Assembly (NCBI RefSeq): GCF_014192015.1
Contig: NZ_JACHXJ010000001.1
Coordinates: forward strand, 1,674,001-1,738,000
Direction: 5' to 3'
Length of the DNA: 64,000 nucleotides
DNA from: Paenibacillus rhizosphaerae
GTDB lineage: Bacteria > Bacillota > Bacilli > Paenibacillales > Paenibacillaceae
Made by a program: the position numbers and the translations under genes. This document shows positions 1 to 9,418 of this stretch, in pieces. Position 1 is the stretch's first letter, and each line of letters starts with the position of its first letter. The notes below the pieces were generated by a model. It searched no databases. It had not been told where the DNA came from and was given only the letters and a program-made list of their open reading frames with translations.

Positions 1-2
1 AA

Positions 3-704
3 CTGTTCTCACAGAAGGAAGCGCAGTATTTGGCTAAGCAGGGTTCGGGCAATGCCGGATTTTTCTTTGACCAGACGAACAACAACTTCCTGCCAATTGC
101 CGACCAATATGTAGGGATTGCACCTCCAGCAGGTCCGAACGGCGACAGACTTCAGGCCCAGACAGCACCGGTGCCGCGTGACTTTGGTGCCTTCGCCATT
201 ACGTCTGTCAATAAATATCCGGAAATCACCATGCGCTGGATCGATTATTTCTACAGTGACGAAGGTTCGACCCTGCTGCGGTTCGGCAGAGAAGGCGAGC
301 ATTATGAGTTGAAAGACGGAATTCCTTACTATAAGCCAGAATTCTCGACATCGGACACCCAACCGAAAATTACGCCGTACGCAGGGGGCGGGGCACCGCA
401 TCTGATCAGCGATAAAGTATCTTCTTATATCAATCCGCCTCAGGTGCAGGAAGCTCAGAAGAAGCTGGATCCATACATGCCGAAGGTCCGTTATGCGGCT
501 CCGATGTTTGACGAGAAAACAGCCCAGGAAGTCAATATCCTCCGGAACGATATTGATAAATATTACGAAGAGCAGAGCACGAAATTCATTGCCGGTGCGC
601 TCAGCTTTGATAAGTGGGATGAGTTCCAGTCTACGCTGAAAAAGATGAAGCTCGACAAGCTTCAGGAGCTGTATCAAGCAGCCTATGACAAGATGGAAAA
701 GTAA
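3..704 (+). CDS. ABC transporter substrate-binding lipoprotein, C-terminal part (cut by left edge)
   Basis: The reading frame is open from the first bases, so the N-terminus and lipobox lie outside the window; 233 codons are visible. The protein should bind an oligosaccharide at the outer face of the membrane and deliver it to the two permeases that follow. The visible part has the LplA-type C-terminal lobe, including a WIDYFYS segment and an FGREGEHYEL motif at about visible residue 94. The same FG.EG..Y element recurs in the other binding proteins of this window. It lies 44 bp upstream of the permease, in operon order. The substrate is inferred from the downstream GH51 and GH2 genes (arabinose-containing oligosaccharides), not read from the protein. 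Confidence 0.85.
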   Translation: MFSQKEAQYLAKQGSGNAGFFFDQTNNNFLPIADQYVGIAPPAGPNGDRLQAQTAPVPRDFGAFAITSVNKYPEITMRWIDYFYSDEGSTLLRFGREGEHYELKDGIPYYKPEFSTSDTQPKITPYAGGGAPHLISDKVSSYINPPQVQEAQKKLDPYMPKVRYAAPMFDEKTAQEVNILRNDIDKYYEEQSTKFIAGALSFDKWDEFQSTLKKMKLDKLQELYQAAYDKMEK

Positions 705-748
705 TGGAATTGGATGATATTTCGTCATGAGGTAAGGAGTAGATGGTT

Positions 749-1711
749 ATGAAGAGCGCGCAAGTCCAGGCGACGGCCGCTCCATCCCGGGTTTCCGCAA
801 GACGGGGGAGACGCATATGGATTCAGATGGTCAAGCGGTACGACCTGTATCTCATGCTGCTGGTGCCGATCGCCTGGTATTTGATCTTTCATTACGGGCC
901 GCTGTACGGTCTGCAAATTGCTTTTAAAAATTTCAACCCGGCCAAAGGAATTATAGGCAGCAGCTGGGTCGGCTTCGATCATTTCGAGCGGTTTTTCGAT
1001 TCGTATTATTTCGGGCGGCTGCTGTGGAACACGTTGTCGATCAATCTGTTCTCGCTGCTGATCGCTTTTCCGATTTCCATCGTGCTGGCGCTGATCGTCA
1101 ATGAAATTCGCAGTAAGTCGTTCAGCAAGCTGCTGCAAAATATTACGTTCATTCCGCACTTTATTTCCGTCGTCGTTATCGTTGGCATCCTGAACGTATT
1201 CCTCTCGCCCACGACGGGGCCGATCAACTCGCTGATCGAGGCATTCGGCGGTTCGCCGATCCGTTTTCTGGAGGAGGCCGGCTGGTTTAAAACGATTTTC
1301 ATCGGCTCAAACATATGGCAGAACATGGGCTGGCAATCCATCATTTACATCGCCGCGCTCAGCGGGATCAATCCCCAGCTGTACGAAGCGGCGAAGATGG
1401 ACGGCGCCTCCCGGATGCGGCGCGTGTGGCATATCTCCTTGCCGGGCATCGTTCCCGTCATCGTGATCATGCTGATCCTGGACATCGGACATTTTATGGA
1501 CATCGGATTCGAGAAAATTTTACTGATGCAGAACAATTTGAACCTTGAGGCGAGCGATGTCATTTCTACGTTTGTGTATACGACCGGTATTCTCAAAGGA
1601 GAGTACAGCTACACCGCGGCCATCGGGCTGTTCAACTCGGTCATTAACCTGGTGCTCCTGCTATTGGTGAACCGGTTTGCGCGTAAAACGTCGGAAACGA
1701 GCCTTTGGTAA
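749..1711 (+). CDS. ABC transporter permease, LplB type
   Basis: Inner-membrane subunit of a carbohydrate ABC importer of the LplB/binding-protein-dependent permease family, about 320 residues. It has a basic N-terminus, a first membrane segment followed by FHYGPLYGLQIAFKNF, about six hydrophobic segments, and the cytoplasmic EAA loop (EAAKMDGASR...W.I.LP) that docks on the shared ATPase. An in-frame ATG at 743 is only 3 nt from the AAGGAG at 734-739; the ATG at 749 has 9 nt spacing and is preferred. It sits between the binding protein and the second permease. No ATPase is encoded nearby, as is usual for this class, which uses a shared MsmX-type ATPase. Confidence 0.9.
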   Translation: MKSAQVQATAAPSRVSARRGRRIWIQMVKRYDLYLMLLVPIAWYLIFHYGPLYGLQIAFKNFNPAKGIIGSSWVGFDHFERFFDSYYFGRLLWNTLSINLFSLLIAFPISIVLALIVNEIRSKSFSKLLQNITFIPHFISVVVIVGILNVFLSPTTGPINSLIEAFGGSPIRFLEEAGWFKTIFIGSNIWQNMGWQSIIYIAALSGINPQLYEAAKMDGASRMRRVWHISLPGIVPVIVIMLILDIGHFMDIGFEKILLMQNNLNLEASDVISTFVYTTGILKGEYSYTAAIGLFNSVINLVLLLLVNRFARKTSETSLW

Positions 1712-1727
1712 AGGAGGACCATGCGCC

Positions 1728-2627
1728 ATGTCTAAACAAGCTGCTGCTGTGATCAGCAGACCCAGGGATGAGCGGGTGTTCAATGCGATCGTGTATACGA
1801 TCGCATCGCTCATCATTCTGATCGTGCTCTATCCGCTCATTTTCGTGATCAGCGCTTCGTTCAGCGACCCGGCGAAGGTGCTGAACGGAGAAGTATGGCT
1901 GCTGCCGAAAAGCGTGTCTTTGGACGCGTACACGAATATTTTTCATAACGGAAAAATATGGACGGGATACATGAATACGATCATTTATACGGTAGTCGGC
2001 ACGATCGTCAATATGATCCTGACCATTTTGGCGGCTTATCCGCTGTCAAGACCCGACCTGCCGGGCAGGAAAGTGCTGATGGTCATCATCACGCTTACGA
2101 TGTTTTTCGGCGGCGGGCTGATCCCTACTTATTTGCTCGTCAAAAATCTGGGAATGTTGGACACGATGTGGGCCTTGATCGTTCCGGGAGCGATCTCCAC
2201 GTACAATCTGATCGTCATGCGAACGTATTTTCAGAGCAGCATCCCTTGGGAGCTGCAGGAGGCCGCCCATATCGACGGATGCTCCAACTGGCGGCTGTTG
2301 GTCAACATCATCATACCCTTGTCCAAGCCGATTCTGGCCGTTATGGTGCTGTTTTATGCCGTCGGTCATTGGAACTCATTTTTTAATGCCCTGATCTATA
2401 TTCGCGATGAAGGACGGTATCCGCTGCAGCTCGTCCTGAGGGAAATCCTGTTGATCAGCCAAACCGATGCCGTTGACGGCAACGTCGGACTGGAGAATAA
2501 GGTACTGCTGGCGGAAAGTATCAAGTACGCGGTCATCATTATTTCCAGCTTGCCGATTTTGATTATGTACCCATTTGTGCAGCGGCATTTTGTCAAAGGC
2601 GTCATGATTGGCTCCATTAAAGGATAG
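1728..2627 (+). CDS. ABC transporter permease, YtcP/LplC type
   Basis: Second membrane subunit of the same importer, about 299 residues, partner of the preceding LplB-type permease. Family features are visible: the ISASFSDP segment after the first helix, the EAAHIDGCSNWRLL EAA loop, and the C-terminal FVQRHFVKGVMIGSIKG tail typical of YtcP/LplC proteins. The start is the ATG at 1728, because the AAGGAGG at 1711-1717 lies 10 nt upstream; the frame is open further upstream only as read-through over the end of the previous gene. It is 16 bp from its neighbour and clearly co-transcribed. Confidence 0.9.
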   Translation: MSKQAAAVISRPRDERVFNAIVYTIASLIILIVLYPLIFVISASFSDPAKVLNGEVWLLPKSVSLDAYTNIFHNGKIWTGYMNTIIYTVVGTIVNMILTILAAYPLSRPDLPGRKVLMVIITLTMFFGGGLIPTYLLVKNLGMLDTMWALIVPGAISTYNLIVMRTYFQSSIPWELQEAAHIDGCSNWRLLVNIIIPLSKPILAVMVLFYAVGHWNSFFNALIYIRDEGRYPLQLVLREILLISQTDAVDGNVGLENKVLLAESIKYAVIIISSLPILIMYPFVQRHFVKGVMIGSIKG

Positions 2628-2686
2628 ACAAGGGCAGGTGCCTTTATTGGCCGCGATGATTAATATCATATTTATGGAGGTATATT

Positions 2687-4720
2687 GTGCAAACGAATGC
2701 GACAATTTCAATCGACTGCAGCCGGCCTGGTGAACATACGGTCAGCCCTTATCTTTTCGGGCATTTTGTGGAAGATATTCGAGACCATATGGAAGCGATG
2801 CTGGCCTTTCCCTTAAAAGATATGGATTTTGAAAGCGAAAAAACCGGAGAGAGCGCCGTATCGGGAAGCTGGTTTCCTTTTACAAATGGACGAAATACGC
2901 AATATGCGCTCGAAGCGCCTGCCCTCAGGCATTCCGGCCGCGCACAGCGCATCCGGATCATGAGCGACGATGAGGCATACGCAGGAATTGCGCAGCACGC
3001 TGCGCTAAAGGGACCGATGACCTATACGGTTCGGATTGTCGCCCGCGCATCCGTAGAACTCCGCTATATTGTATTGGAAGCGGTGGACCGGCGAACGGAG
3101 GAGTTTCTGGGACGTGTGGAGATGGATCTGAAAAGCCACAATTGGCAGGAATACGAAGCAAGCTTGACCGTCTCACGAAGCTGTGCCGACGCGGAGATCC
3201 GCGTCTATGTTCCGGCAGATCATCCCCGCTGGACCGACCATGTTTCCACCGGCATGCTGTGGCTCGATCACGTGTCTCTGCTTCCCGAGGACAGCATTGG
3301 CCTGGTGAAACGCGAGGTGATCGATATGGCCCGGCCGCTGAATGCAGGAATGATGCGGCTCTCGGGAAATTACATCAGCGCATACCACTGGGAACATGGC
3401 GTGGGTCCGGTGCTGGAGCGGCCAGTGATGTACAACGAAGCTTGGGGAGGCTGGACGAGCAAGTATTTCGGGACGGACGAATTTATCCGGTTTTGCCAAG
3501 ACCTGCAGGTGGAGCCGCTGATCTCCGTCAACGACGGTTCTGGTACGGCCGAGGAAGCCGCACGGTGGGTGGAATACTGCAACGGAAGCATCGACACGCC
3601 GATGGGAGCGCTGCGGGCGGCGAACGGTCATCCCGATCCGTATAACGTACGGTATTGGGAGATCGGCAACGAAGTATGGGGCGACTGGCAGGTGGGAACC
3701 TGCTCCGCCGACGAATTCGCCGAGCGCTGCAAGGCGTTCGCTCTAGCGATGAAGGCGGTCGACTCGTCTATCTTCATCTTGGGCTGTGGGCATACCGATC
3801 CGGAATGGAACAAGCCGGTGCTCGATATTGCGGGCGAACAGATCGACTACTTGACGATGCACCTATACCACGGCTTCGGGCGCTTCGGAATGAACCGCGA
3901 TACGCCGGCAGAAGAACGATATAAAGCCATCGCAACGTTCCCGGAATGGACCCGCGAAGATATCCGGCAGGCGGAGGAACTCATACGCATGAATCCAAAG
4001 CATAGCCATATCAAGCTCGCCGTCACCGAGTACAACACCATGTACTTTCCGAACACGGTCCGCAAAGGACTGCCGGATGAGCATACACTGGGGGCCGCCG
4101 TGGCCAACGCCGCCAACCTGAATGAAATGCTGCGCAGCAGCGATATGGTGCATATCGGCAGCTTCTCCGATCTGGTGAACGGTTGGCTTGGAGGGTGCAT
4201 CCGTGTGGGCGATTATTATGCCGACCAATACCGCGGCAAGAAGCCCGGCTGGAGCGGCTTGCCGCTTACGGTGTACGGAACGCCGACCTATGAAGTGTTA
4301 AAACTGTACGCCAACCGGGACATCCGGCGGATCCTGCCGGTGGATGCGGCGTGCGGCACCTTTGCCGTTCAGTCACCGAAGCAGACGCGTATTGGGCTTG
4401 ATGCCGTACCGAACTTGGACGTGACCGCCGGCGTAAACGAGGACGGGAGTGTCATCACTATGTTGATTGTGAACCGCAGCCTGCATGAAGTTAAGGCGAA
4501 GCTTGACCTGCGTTCATTCGAACCTTTCGGTGACACCATTGTACATGAAATCACAGGCGACTCTTTCGAAGACATTAACTCCGTTTTCGAACCGGACCGC
4601 ATCCAGTGCGTGCCCCGTGTCGTTCCGGTCTCCGCCTGGCGGGACGGATATCCTTTACGGAAAACGTCGGTTTATGCGGTAGAACTCAAAACAGAGCATA
4701 AGGCAGGAGTGGCGGAATGA
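2687..4720 (+). CDS. GH51-type alpha-L-arabinofuranosidase
   Basis: Glycoside hydrolase of 677 residues without a signal peptide, so it acts in the cytoplasm, releasing L-arabinofuranosyl residues from imported oligosaccharides. The clan-A signatures are present: WEIGNEVWG with the expected acid/base E329 and VTEYNTMY with the expected nucleophile E448. N-terminal residues 1-220 begin with the GH51 motif SPYLFGHFVEDI and contain an inserted beta-rich, carbohydrate-binding-like region before the barrel. That makes the protein longer than the usual ~500 residues. The start is GTG at 2687 behind a GGAGG. The next gene starts inside its stop codon (ATGA), so the two are translationally coupled. 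Family assignment is strong; exact linkage specificity is inferred. Confidence 0.9.
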   Translation: MQTNATISIDCSRPGEHTVSPYLFGHFVEDIRDHMEAMLAFPLKDMDFESEKTGESAVSGSWFPFTNGRNTQYALEAPALRHSGRAQRIRIMSDDEAYAGIAQHAALKGPMTYTVRIVARASVELRYIVLEAVDRRTEEFLGRVEMDLKSHNWQEYEASLTVSRSCADAEIRVYVPADHPRWTDHVSTGMLWLDHVSLLPEDSIGLVKREVIDMARPLNAGMMRLSGNYISAYHWEHGVGPVLERPVMYNEAWGGWTSKYFGTDEFIRFCQDLQVEPLISVNDGSGTAEEAARWVEYCNGSIDTPMGALRAANGHPDPYNVRYWEIGNEVWGDWQVGTCSADEFAERCKAFALAMKAVDSSIFILGCGHTDPEWNKPVLDIAGEQIDYLTMHLYHGFGRFGMNRDTPAEERYKAIATFPEWTREDIRQAEELIRMNPKHSHIKLAVTEYNTMYFPNTVRKGLPDEHTLGAAVANAANLNEMLRSSDMVHIGSFSDLVNGWLGGCIRVGDYYADQYRGKKPGWSGLPLTVYGTPTYEVLKLYANRDIRRILPVDAACGTFAVQSPKQTRIGLDAVPNLDVTAGVNEDGSVITMLIVNRSLHEVKAKLDLRSFEPFGDTIVHEITGDSFEDINSVFEPDRIQCVPRVVPVSAWRDGYPLRKTSVYAVELKTEHKAGVAE

Positions 4721-6477
4721 CAACCAGAGGCTATATCAAGGATTATCCCCGCCCGCAGTTCGTACGGGGCGACTGGGTGAGTCTGAACGGAGAGTGGGGT
4801 TTCCGATTCGACGACCTTAATGCGGGAGAACAGGAATGCTGGCAGGCGACGTTCGCTGAGACTCATAAGATCAACGTTCCTTTTACGTACGAAACCCGGC
4901 TGAGCGGAATCGGGATCGAAGAATTCCACCCTTATGTTTGGTACAACAAAAAAGTACATATCCCGATGGAAGCCGGGGGAAAACGCGTCATCCTGCATTT
5001 TCAAGCCGTCGATCACGTTGCCAAAGTGTGGATCAACGGGCGGATGGCCGGCAGCCACCAGGGCGGCTATGCCGCCTTTTCCTTTGATATCACGCCTTAC
5101 TTGGTCTTCGGCGCCGACAACCAAATTACGGTGAAAGCGGAGGACAGCGAGAGCTGCACCCAACCGCGCGGTAAACAGCGCTGGACGAAGAACAATTTCG
5201 AATGCTTTTATGTCCAGACGACGGGCATTTGGCAGACGGTTTGGCTGGAGTATGTAGAGGAGCAGCGGCTGGAATCGGTCAAAATTACGCCGGATGTCGA
5301 CCGGTCCATCGTCCGCTTCGATTACCAAGTGGAGGGGGTGGGAATATCAGGCGATTTGAGGCTGGAGGCGATCGTTACATTGAAGAGCAAGCCCGTGAAG
5401 CGAGTGAGCTTAGTGATTGACCGCCCCTGCCTTACGGTGGAAGTCGATCTGATTCATGAGGCGAACGGGCCGTGGAAAAAATGCCTTTGGTCTCCGCAGC
5501 ACCCGAATCTGTACGATGTCGAGTTTGTCCTAACTTTGGACGATCAAGTGGTGGACCGCGCCTTTTCCTATTTCGGGATGAGAAAAATCTCGATCGAGCA
5601 TGGCCGGGTGCTGCTGAATAACGTACCGATCTACCAAAGACTGATCCTGGATCAGGGGTATTGGACGGACAGCCATTTGACGCCGCCGAGCGAGGAGGCT
5701 CTTATCGAAGATATCGACAGTATGTTAGCGATGGGATATAACGGCGTTCGCAAGCATATGAAAATCGAAGACGCCCGCTTCCTCTATTGGTGCGACGTGA
5801 AAGGGCTGCTGGTGTGGTCCGAAATGGCTGCGACCTTCGAATTCCACGATCTGGCGGTCGAGGCGTTTACGAAGGAATGGCTGGAGATCGTCCGGCAGCA
5901 GTACAATCATCCGAGTATTATCACATGGGTTCCCTTTAATGAATCCTGGGGGATTGCATCGGTCCTTCGCGACCCGAGACAGCAGAAATTTACCGAGGGT
6001 ATTTATCATTTGACCAAAGCGATCGATCCGTACCGGCCGGTCATCACTAACGATGGCTGGGAGCACACCGTTTCCGATATTTTGACGCTGCATGATTATG
6101 TCGAAAATGGAGACGGGTTCATGAAACGGTACTCGAACCTGGAGGCTGTCTTAAATTGCGAGACGACCTGCAACCAATGGAAATTCGCCTTCGCCGAGGG
6201 GTATGAATACCAGGGACAGCCCATTATGATCACCGAATACGGCGGCATTGCGTTCCAGTCAGACAAAGGTTGGGGATACGGCCGTCAGGTCTCTACCGAA
6301 GAGGAGTTTCTGCACCGGTTCGAGGGATTAACGATGGCGATCAAGGGCGTCGATTCGATTGCCGGCTACTGCTATACACAGCTAACGGATGTACAGCAGG
6401 AAATAAACGGACTTCTGATGGAAGACCGTACGCCGAAATTTCCGTTGGAGAAAATGAAACAGATTAATATGGCATGA
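4717..6477 (+). CDS. GH2 family glycoside hydrolase
   Basis: Cytoplasmic retaining glycosidase of 586 residues. Domain order is GH2 sugar-binding jelly roll (about 5-185; GEWGFRFDD start, VWINGRMAG motif), immunoglobulin-like linker domain (190-285), and TIM barrel (290-586). The catalytic signatures are FNESWG with acid/base E409 and ITEYGG with nucleophile E507. The family includes beta-galactosidases, beta-glucuronidases, beta-mannosidases and arabinosidases. The relatively short architecture resembles the Gram-positive GH2 enzymes often found beside arabinofuranosidases. The ATG overlaps the stop of the GH51 gene, so both products are probably made in equal amounts and act on one imported oligosaccharide. 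Substrate is unresolved. Confidence 0.88.
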   Translation: MTTRGYIKDYPRPQFVRGDWVSLNGEWGFRFDDLNAGEQECWQATFAETHKINVPFTYETRLSGIGIEEFHPYVWYNKKVHIPMEAGGKRVILHFQAVDHVAKVWINGRMAGSHQGGYAAFSFDITPYLVFGADNQITVKAEDSESCTQPRGKQRWTKNNFECFYVQTTGIWQTVWLEYVEEQRLESVKITPDVDRSIVRFDYQVEGVGISGDLRLEAIVTLKSKPVKRVSLVIDRPCLTVEVDLIHEANGPWKKCLWSPQHPNLYDVEFVLTLDDQVVDRAFSYFGMRKISIEHGRVLLNNVPIYQRLILDQGYWTDSHLTPPSEEALIEDIDSMLAMGYNGVRKHMKIEDARFLYWCDVKGLLVWSEMAATFEFHDLAVEAFTKEWLEIVRQQYNHPSIITWVPFNESWGIASVLRDPRQQKFTEGIYHLTKAIDPYRPVITNDGWEHTVSDILTLHDYVENGDGFMKRYSNLEAVLNCETTCNQWKFAFAEGYEYQGQPIMITEYGGIAFQSDKGWGYGRQVSTEEEFLHRFEGLTMAIKGVDSIAGYCYTQLTDVQQEINGLLMEDRTPKFPLEKMKQINMA

Positions 6478-6491
6478 CCGCGCAACAACAC

Positions 6492-6527
6492 CAAGAGCCG
6501 AAAGGAAACATTTTCTTTTGGCTCTTG
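6492..6527 (+). terminator. Hairpin after GH2 gene
   Basis: A 17-nt stem (6492-6508 against 6511-6527, a few G-U pairs) follows the GH2 stop by 14 nt. No T-run follows, so it could be an mRNA-stabilising 3' hairpin rather than an efficient intrinsic terminator. Confidence 0.5.
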
Positions 6528-6591
6528 CCGTTATCAGATCATTTTCATGAAAAGCGTAATGTTTCGGACAAATTAGGGAGGTAATATCTTA

Positions 6592-9060
6592 GTGAAATCC
6601 ATGCGATGGCTAATGATGCTAGCGGTTACATTTTCCCTGATCACCACGGTGCCTACTGAAACCTTTGCCTATCAAAACCCGAGAACACTGCCTGACGAAT
6701 GGGGGCAGTATGGGCTCGGAGATCCTTACGTTTTGAAATTTAACGGATATTACTATTTGTATGTGAGTACGAGAGATACGGATGACGGCGTTAAGGTGTG
6801 GAGCTCCAGGGACTTGGTGAACTGGTCTTACCGCGGTTTGGCCGCAACGGACCCGATTACGCATGGCGCTTATGCGCCTGAAGTTGTCTATTGGAACGGC
6901 ATGTTCTACATGTATACATCGCCGGCAGGCCAAGGTCATTACGTTCTCAGCAGCACAAGTCCTATCGGTCCGTTCAACGTCGTTACCGGCAATCTTGGCA
7001 AAACGATCGACGGCCATGTCTTTATCGACGATGACGGATCGTTCAGCTTCTACCACGCCGGACAGGGACGTATCGATGCGGCGCCGATGAGCAGCCCGAC
7101 CTCGATCGGAGCGAGCTCGTCTACGGGCGTCGGCATGGGAGGCTGGACCGAAGGGGCAACCGTGTTCAAGCGGGATGGTAAATACTATATGACATATACA
7201 GGAAATCACGTGTTCAGCAAAGGTTATCGGGTAGATTATGCCGTCAGTACGACAGGTCCGCGGTCCGGTTACGTTGCCGACAGCCTGAATCCGGCATTAA
7301 TCAGCACGGAAGGCCCGACCGTGGGGCTTGGCCATAACACGGTAGTGGTCGGCCCTGACCTCGATACCCATTACATCGTGTATCACAACTTGGAGGGGCC
7401 AGGTGTGGTCGGACCGCTGCGCCATCTGAATATGGACCGCATCGTTTGGAACAACGACAAAATGATCGTTCAAGGTCCGACTACGACGCCGCAGCCCGAT
7501 CCGGCGATGCCTACATTCTATGATTATTTCGACCGGACATCGATCGGCAGCGGGTGGAGCAATATCCATGGGGGCCATTGGGGCATTTACAATCAGGAGC
7601 TAATGTGGCAGGACTCGATTGGGGATACAATCTGGTACAAACAACTATCGTCGGCGTCCAGCTCTTCCGATTATACGGCTGAGTTCAATACGAAAGAAAT
7701 GAAGCGGGGCACTTCCGCGAGCCCGAGATACGGCGCCACCTTTTCCTATACGGACGAGAACAATTATGGCGTCGCGCTGCTGAGCTCGAAAAATAACCGC
7801 CTTGCGACGTCCTTCCGGATCAACGGCGTGGATCAGGCGTGGCAAACGTTCGACCTGCCGGCAGGTTTCGATTACACGAAATGGCACAGCATTCGCATCG
7901 AGAAATCCGGCACGACCTTTAAGTATTATGTGGACGGCATGCTGAAAGGGACGCGGACGGCCAATTTGGGCGGAGGTAAAATCGGTGTCTTAACGGAAGA
8001 TACGCATGCGGATTTCGGCTATGCCGCTTTCAGTAACGATGTAAACGGAAGCAGCGCATGGGATGCTTACAAACCGGTTCCAGGCACGATCGAAGCGGTT
8101 CACTACATGAAAGGAGGCGAGGGTGTCGCCTATCATGACACGACCGCGAACAATATCGGCGGCGCGTACCGCACGGACGCGGGCGATATTCGTCTCAATA
8201 GCGAGGGGCTGTTTAACCTGGGCTGGAATCAAACGGGAGAATGGTACAAATACAAGGTCAACGTGGAATCAAGCGGTTATTACGATATCGATTTCCGAAT
8301 GGCCACGACGATGAACGGCGTGCAAATCCGCCTGTGGGACGGTTCGACGGATGTTACGGGCATCATCGACGTGCCGAGCACGGGGGACTGGGACAACTGG
8401 CAGACCGTAACGAAGAAGGGAGTCTACCTGAAGGCCGGACAGCGGGAGCTTCGGGTTGAATTCGTTAAAGGCGAGGCCGATTTCTCACGAATGACGTTCC
8501 ATAAGAGTGTACAGGTCGCAATGCTGAGTGATGGTTTTAACGATGGAAATGACGATGGGTGGACACGCTTTGAAGGGACATGGGCTGTAGAGAACGGTGA
8601 GTACAGCGCGGGAAGCTCGGGACCGGCCAAGTCCACGATCGGAGACGCGAACTGGGCGGATTATACGGTCGAAGCCGACATCAAAATGATCGACGCAGGA
8701 GGCGACGGTGGACTGCTCTTCAGGGTGTCCAATCCTTCCCATGGCTCGGAGCGGGGGCAAAACAACTATGACGCATTTCAGGGCTACTATGCCTATTTGA
8801 CGACAAGCGGGGTTAACCTCGGCAAGATGAGTTACAGCTGGACATTCATCAAAAGTGCGCCGCAAACCTATGCGACAAACACCTGGTACCATATGAAAGT
8901 TGTGGCGAAAGGGACGAACATTAAAGTTTACGTGGATGATATGAACCAGCCGAAGATCGATTACACGGACAACAGTCTAAACCCGTTCACGCATGGCAAA
9001 GCAGGTGTCAGAACGGCCAATAAGCATACGCATTTCGATAACTTTAAAATATCGCCATAA
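6592..9060 (+). CDS. Secreted multidomain GH43 family glycosidase
   Basis: Exported enzyme of 822 residues acting outside the cell on arabinose- or xylose-containing polysaccharides. A signal peptide (1-26, ending TETFA) precedes a five-bladed GH43 domain (about 30-300). The expected catalytic triad is visible: D44 in GDPYVLK (base), D140 in IDGHVF (pKa modulator), E187 in WTEGATV (acid). Then come a LamG/DUF1080-like sandwich (about 307-483), a CBM6-like module (about 499-640, GYYDIDFRMAT) and a second LamG-like sandwich (645-822, GWTRFEGTWAVENGEY). Start is GTG at 6592 with GGGAGG 9-10 nt upstream. It appears to be its own transcription unit between the hairpin at 6492 and the terminator at 9107, and probably generates the oligosaccharides taken up by the preceding transporter. 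Confidence 0.88.
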   Translation: MKSMRWLMMLAVTFSLITTVPTETFAYQNPRTLPDEWGQYGLGDPYVLKFNGYYYLYVSTRDTDDGVKVWSSRDLVNWSYRGLAATDPITHGAYAPEVVYWNGMFYMYTSPAGQGHYVLSSTSPIGPFNVVTGNLGKTIDGHVFIDDDGSFSFYHAGQGRIDAAPMSSPTSIGASSSTGVGMGGWTEGATVFKRDGKYYMTYTGNHVFSKGYRVDYAVSTTGPRSGYVADSLNPALISTEGPTVGLGHNTVVVGPDLDTHYIVYHNLEGPGVVGPLRHLNMDRIVWNNDKMIVQGPTTTPQPDPAMPTFYDYFDRTSIGSGWSNIHGGHWGIYNQELMWQDSIGDTIWYKQLSSASSSSDYTAEFNTKEMKRGTSASPRYGATFSYTDENNYGVALLSSKNNRLATSFRINGVDQAWQTFDLPAGFDYTKWHSIRIEKSGTTFKYYVDGMLKGTRTANLGGGKIGVLTEDTHADFGYAAFSNDVNGSSAWDAYKPVPGTIEAVHYMKGGEGVAYHDTTANNIGGAYRTDAGDIRLNSEGLFNLGWNQTGEWYKYKVNVESSGYYDIDFRMATTMNGVQIRLWDGSTDVTGIIDVPSTGDWDNWQTVTKKGVYLKAGQRELRVEFVKGEADFSRMTFHKSVQVAMLSDGFNDGNDDGWTRFEGTWAVENGEYSAGSSGPAKSTIGDANWADYTVEADIKMIDAGGDGGLLFRVSNPSHGSERGQNNYDAFQGYYAYLTTSGVNLGKMSYSWTFIKSAPQTYATNTWYHMKVVAKGTNIKVYVDDMNQPKIDYTDNSLNPFTHGKAGVRTANKHTHFDNFKISP

Positions 9061-9106
9061 GCCGTAATAGAGAGAATTCCGATCTCTACGTATTGTCCTT
9101 AACAGC

Positions 9107-9140
9107 AACAGCCTGCCGATTAACGGATCGGCAGGCTGTT
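9107..9140. terminator. Bidirectional intrinsic terminator between GH43 and ferredoxin genes
   Basis: Perfect 14-bp inverted repeat, 9107-9120 and 9127-9140, with a 6-nt loop, between convergent genes. It serves the GH43 gene and, read on the other strand, the ferredoxin-P450 unit. Confidence 0.85.
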
Positions 9141-9152
9141 CTTATGATAGCA

Positions 9153-9392
9153 TTATTTCGATTTATAAAAGTTCTCCGCTTTTTGGATCATATGTTTTTC
9201 TTCTTCCGGCACATCCGTATCGTAAAACACGGCTCCCACCGGACAAGCTACCTCACAAGCACCACACTCAATACAAATATCCGCCTCGATAAAAAATTGG
9301 TCCGGGCCTTCCTCAATGCAGTCTACCGGACAAACGTCCACGCATTCTGCCGCCTTCTCATCAATACAGCCCGAGGTAATCACATAAGGCAT
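9153..9392 (-). CDS. Seven-iron-type ferredoxin
   Basis: Small soluble electron carrier of 79 residues. Cysteines are at 9, 17, 21, 25, 40, 43, 46 and 50, with CP pairs at 21-22 and 50-51. In the Azotobacter FdI / Bacillus pattern, C9, C17 and C50 would hold a 3Fe-4S cluster and C21, C40, C43, C46 a 4Fe-4S cluster. C25 corresponds to a free cysteine, and the position that would complete a second 4Fe-4S site is acidic (E12). The gene starts 26 bp after the P450 gene on the same strand, so it is the likely redox partner of that enzyme. A housekeeping role is also possible, since Bacillus fer-type proteins look like this. Confidence 0.92.
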   Translation of the reverse strand: MPYVITSGCIDEKAAECVDVCPVDCIEEGPDQFFIEADICIECGACEVACPVGAVFYDTDVPEEEKHMIQKAENFYKSK

Positions 9393-9418
9393 TTGGTCTC
9401 ACCCTTTCGATGAAATGC

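Noticed and set aside
6551..6567. AAAAGCGTAATG stretch before the GH43 gene considered as a cre site
   Set aside because: One base too many between TG and CG, and no matching right half.
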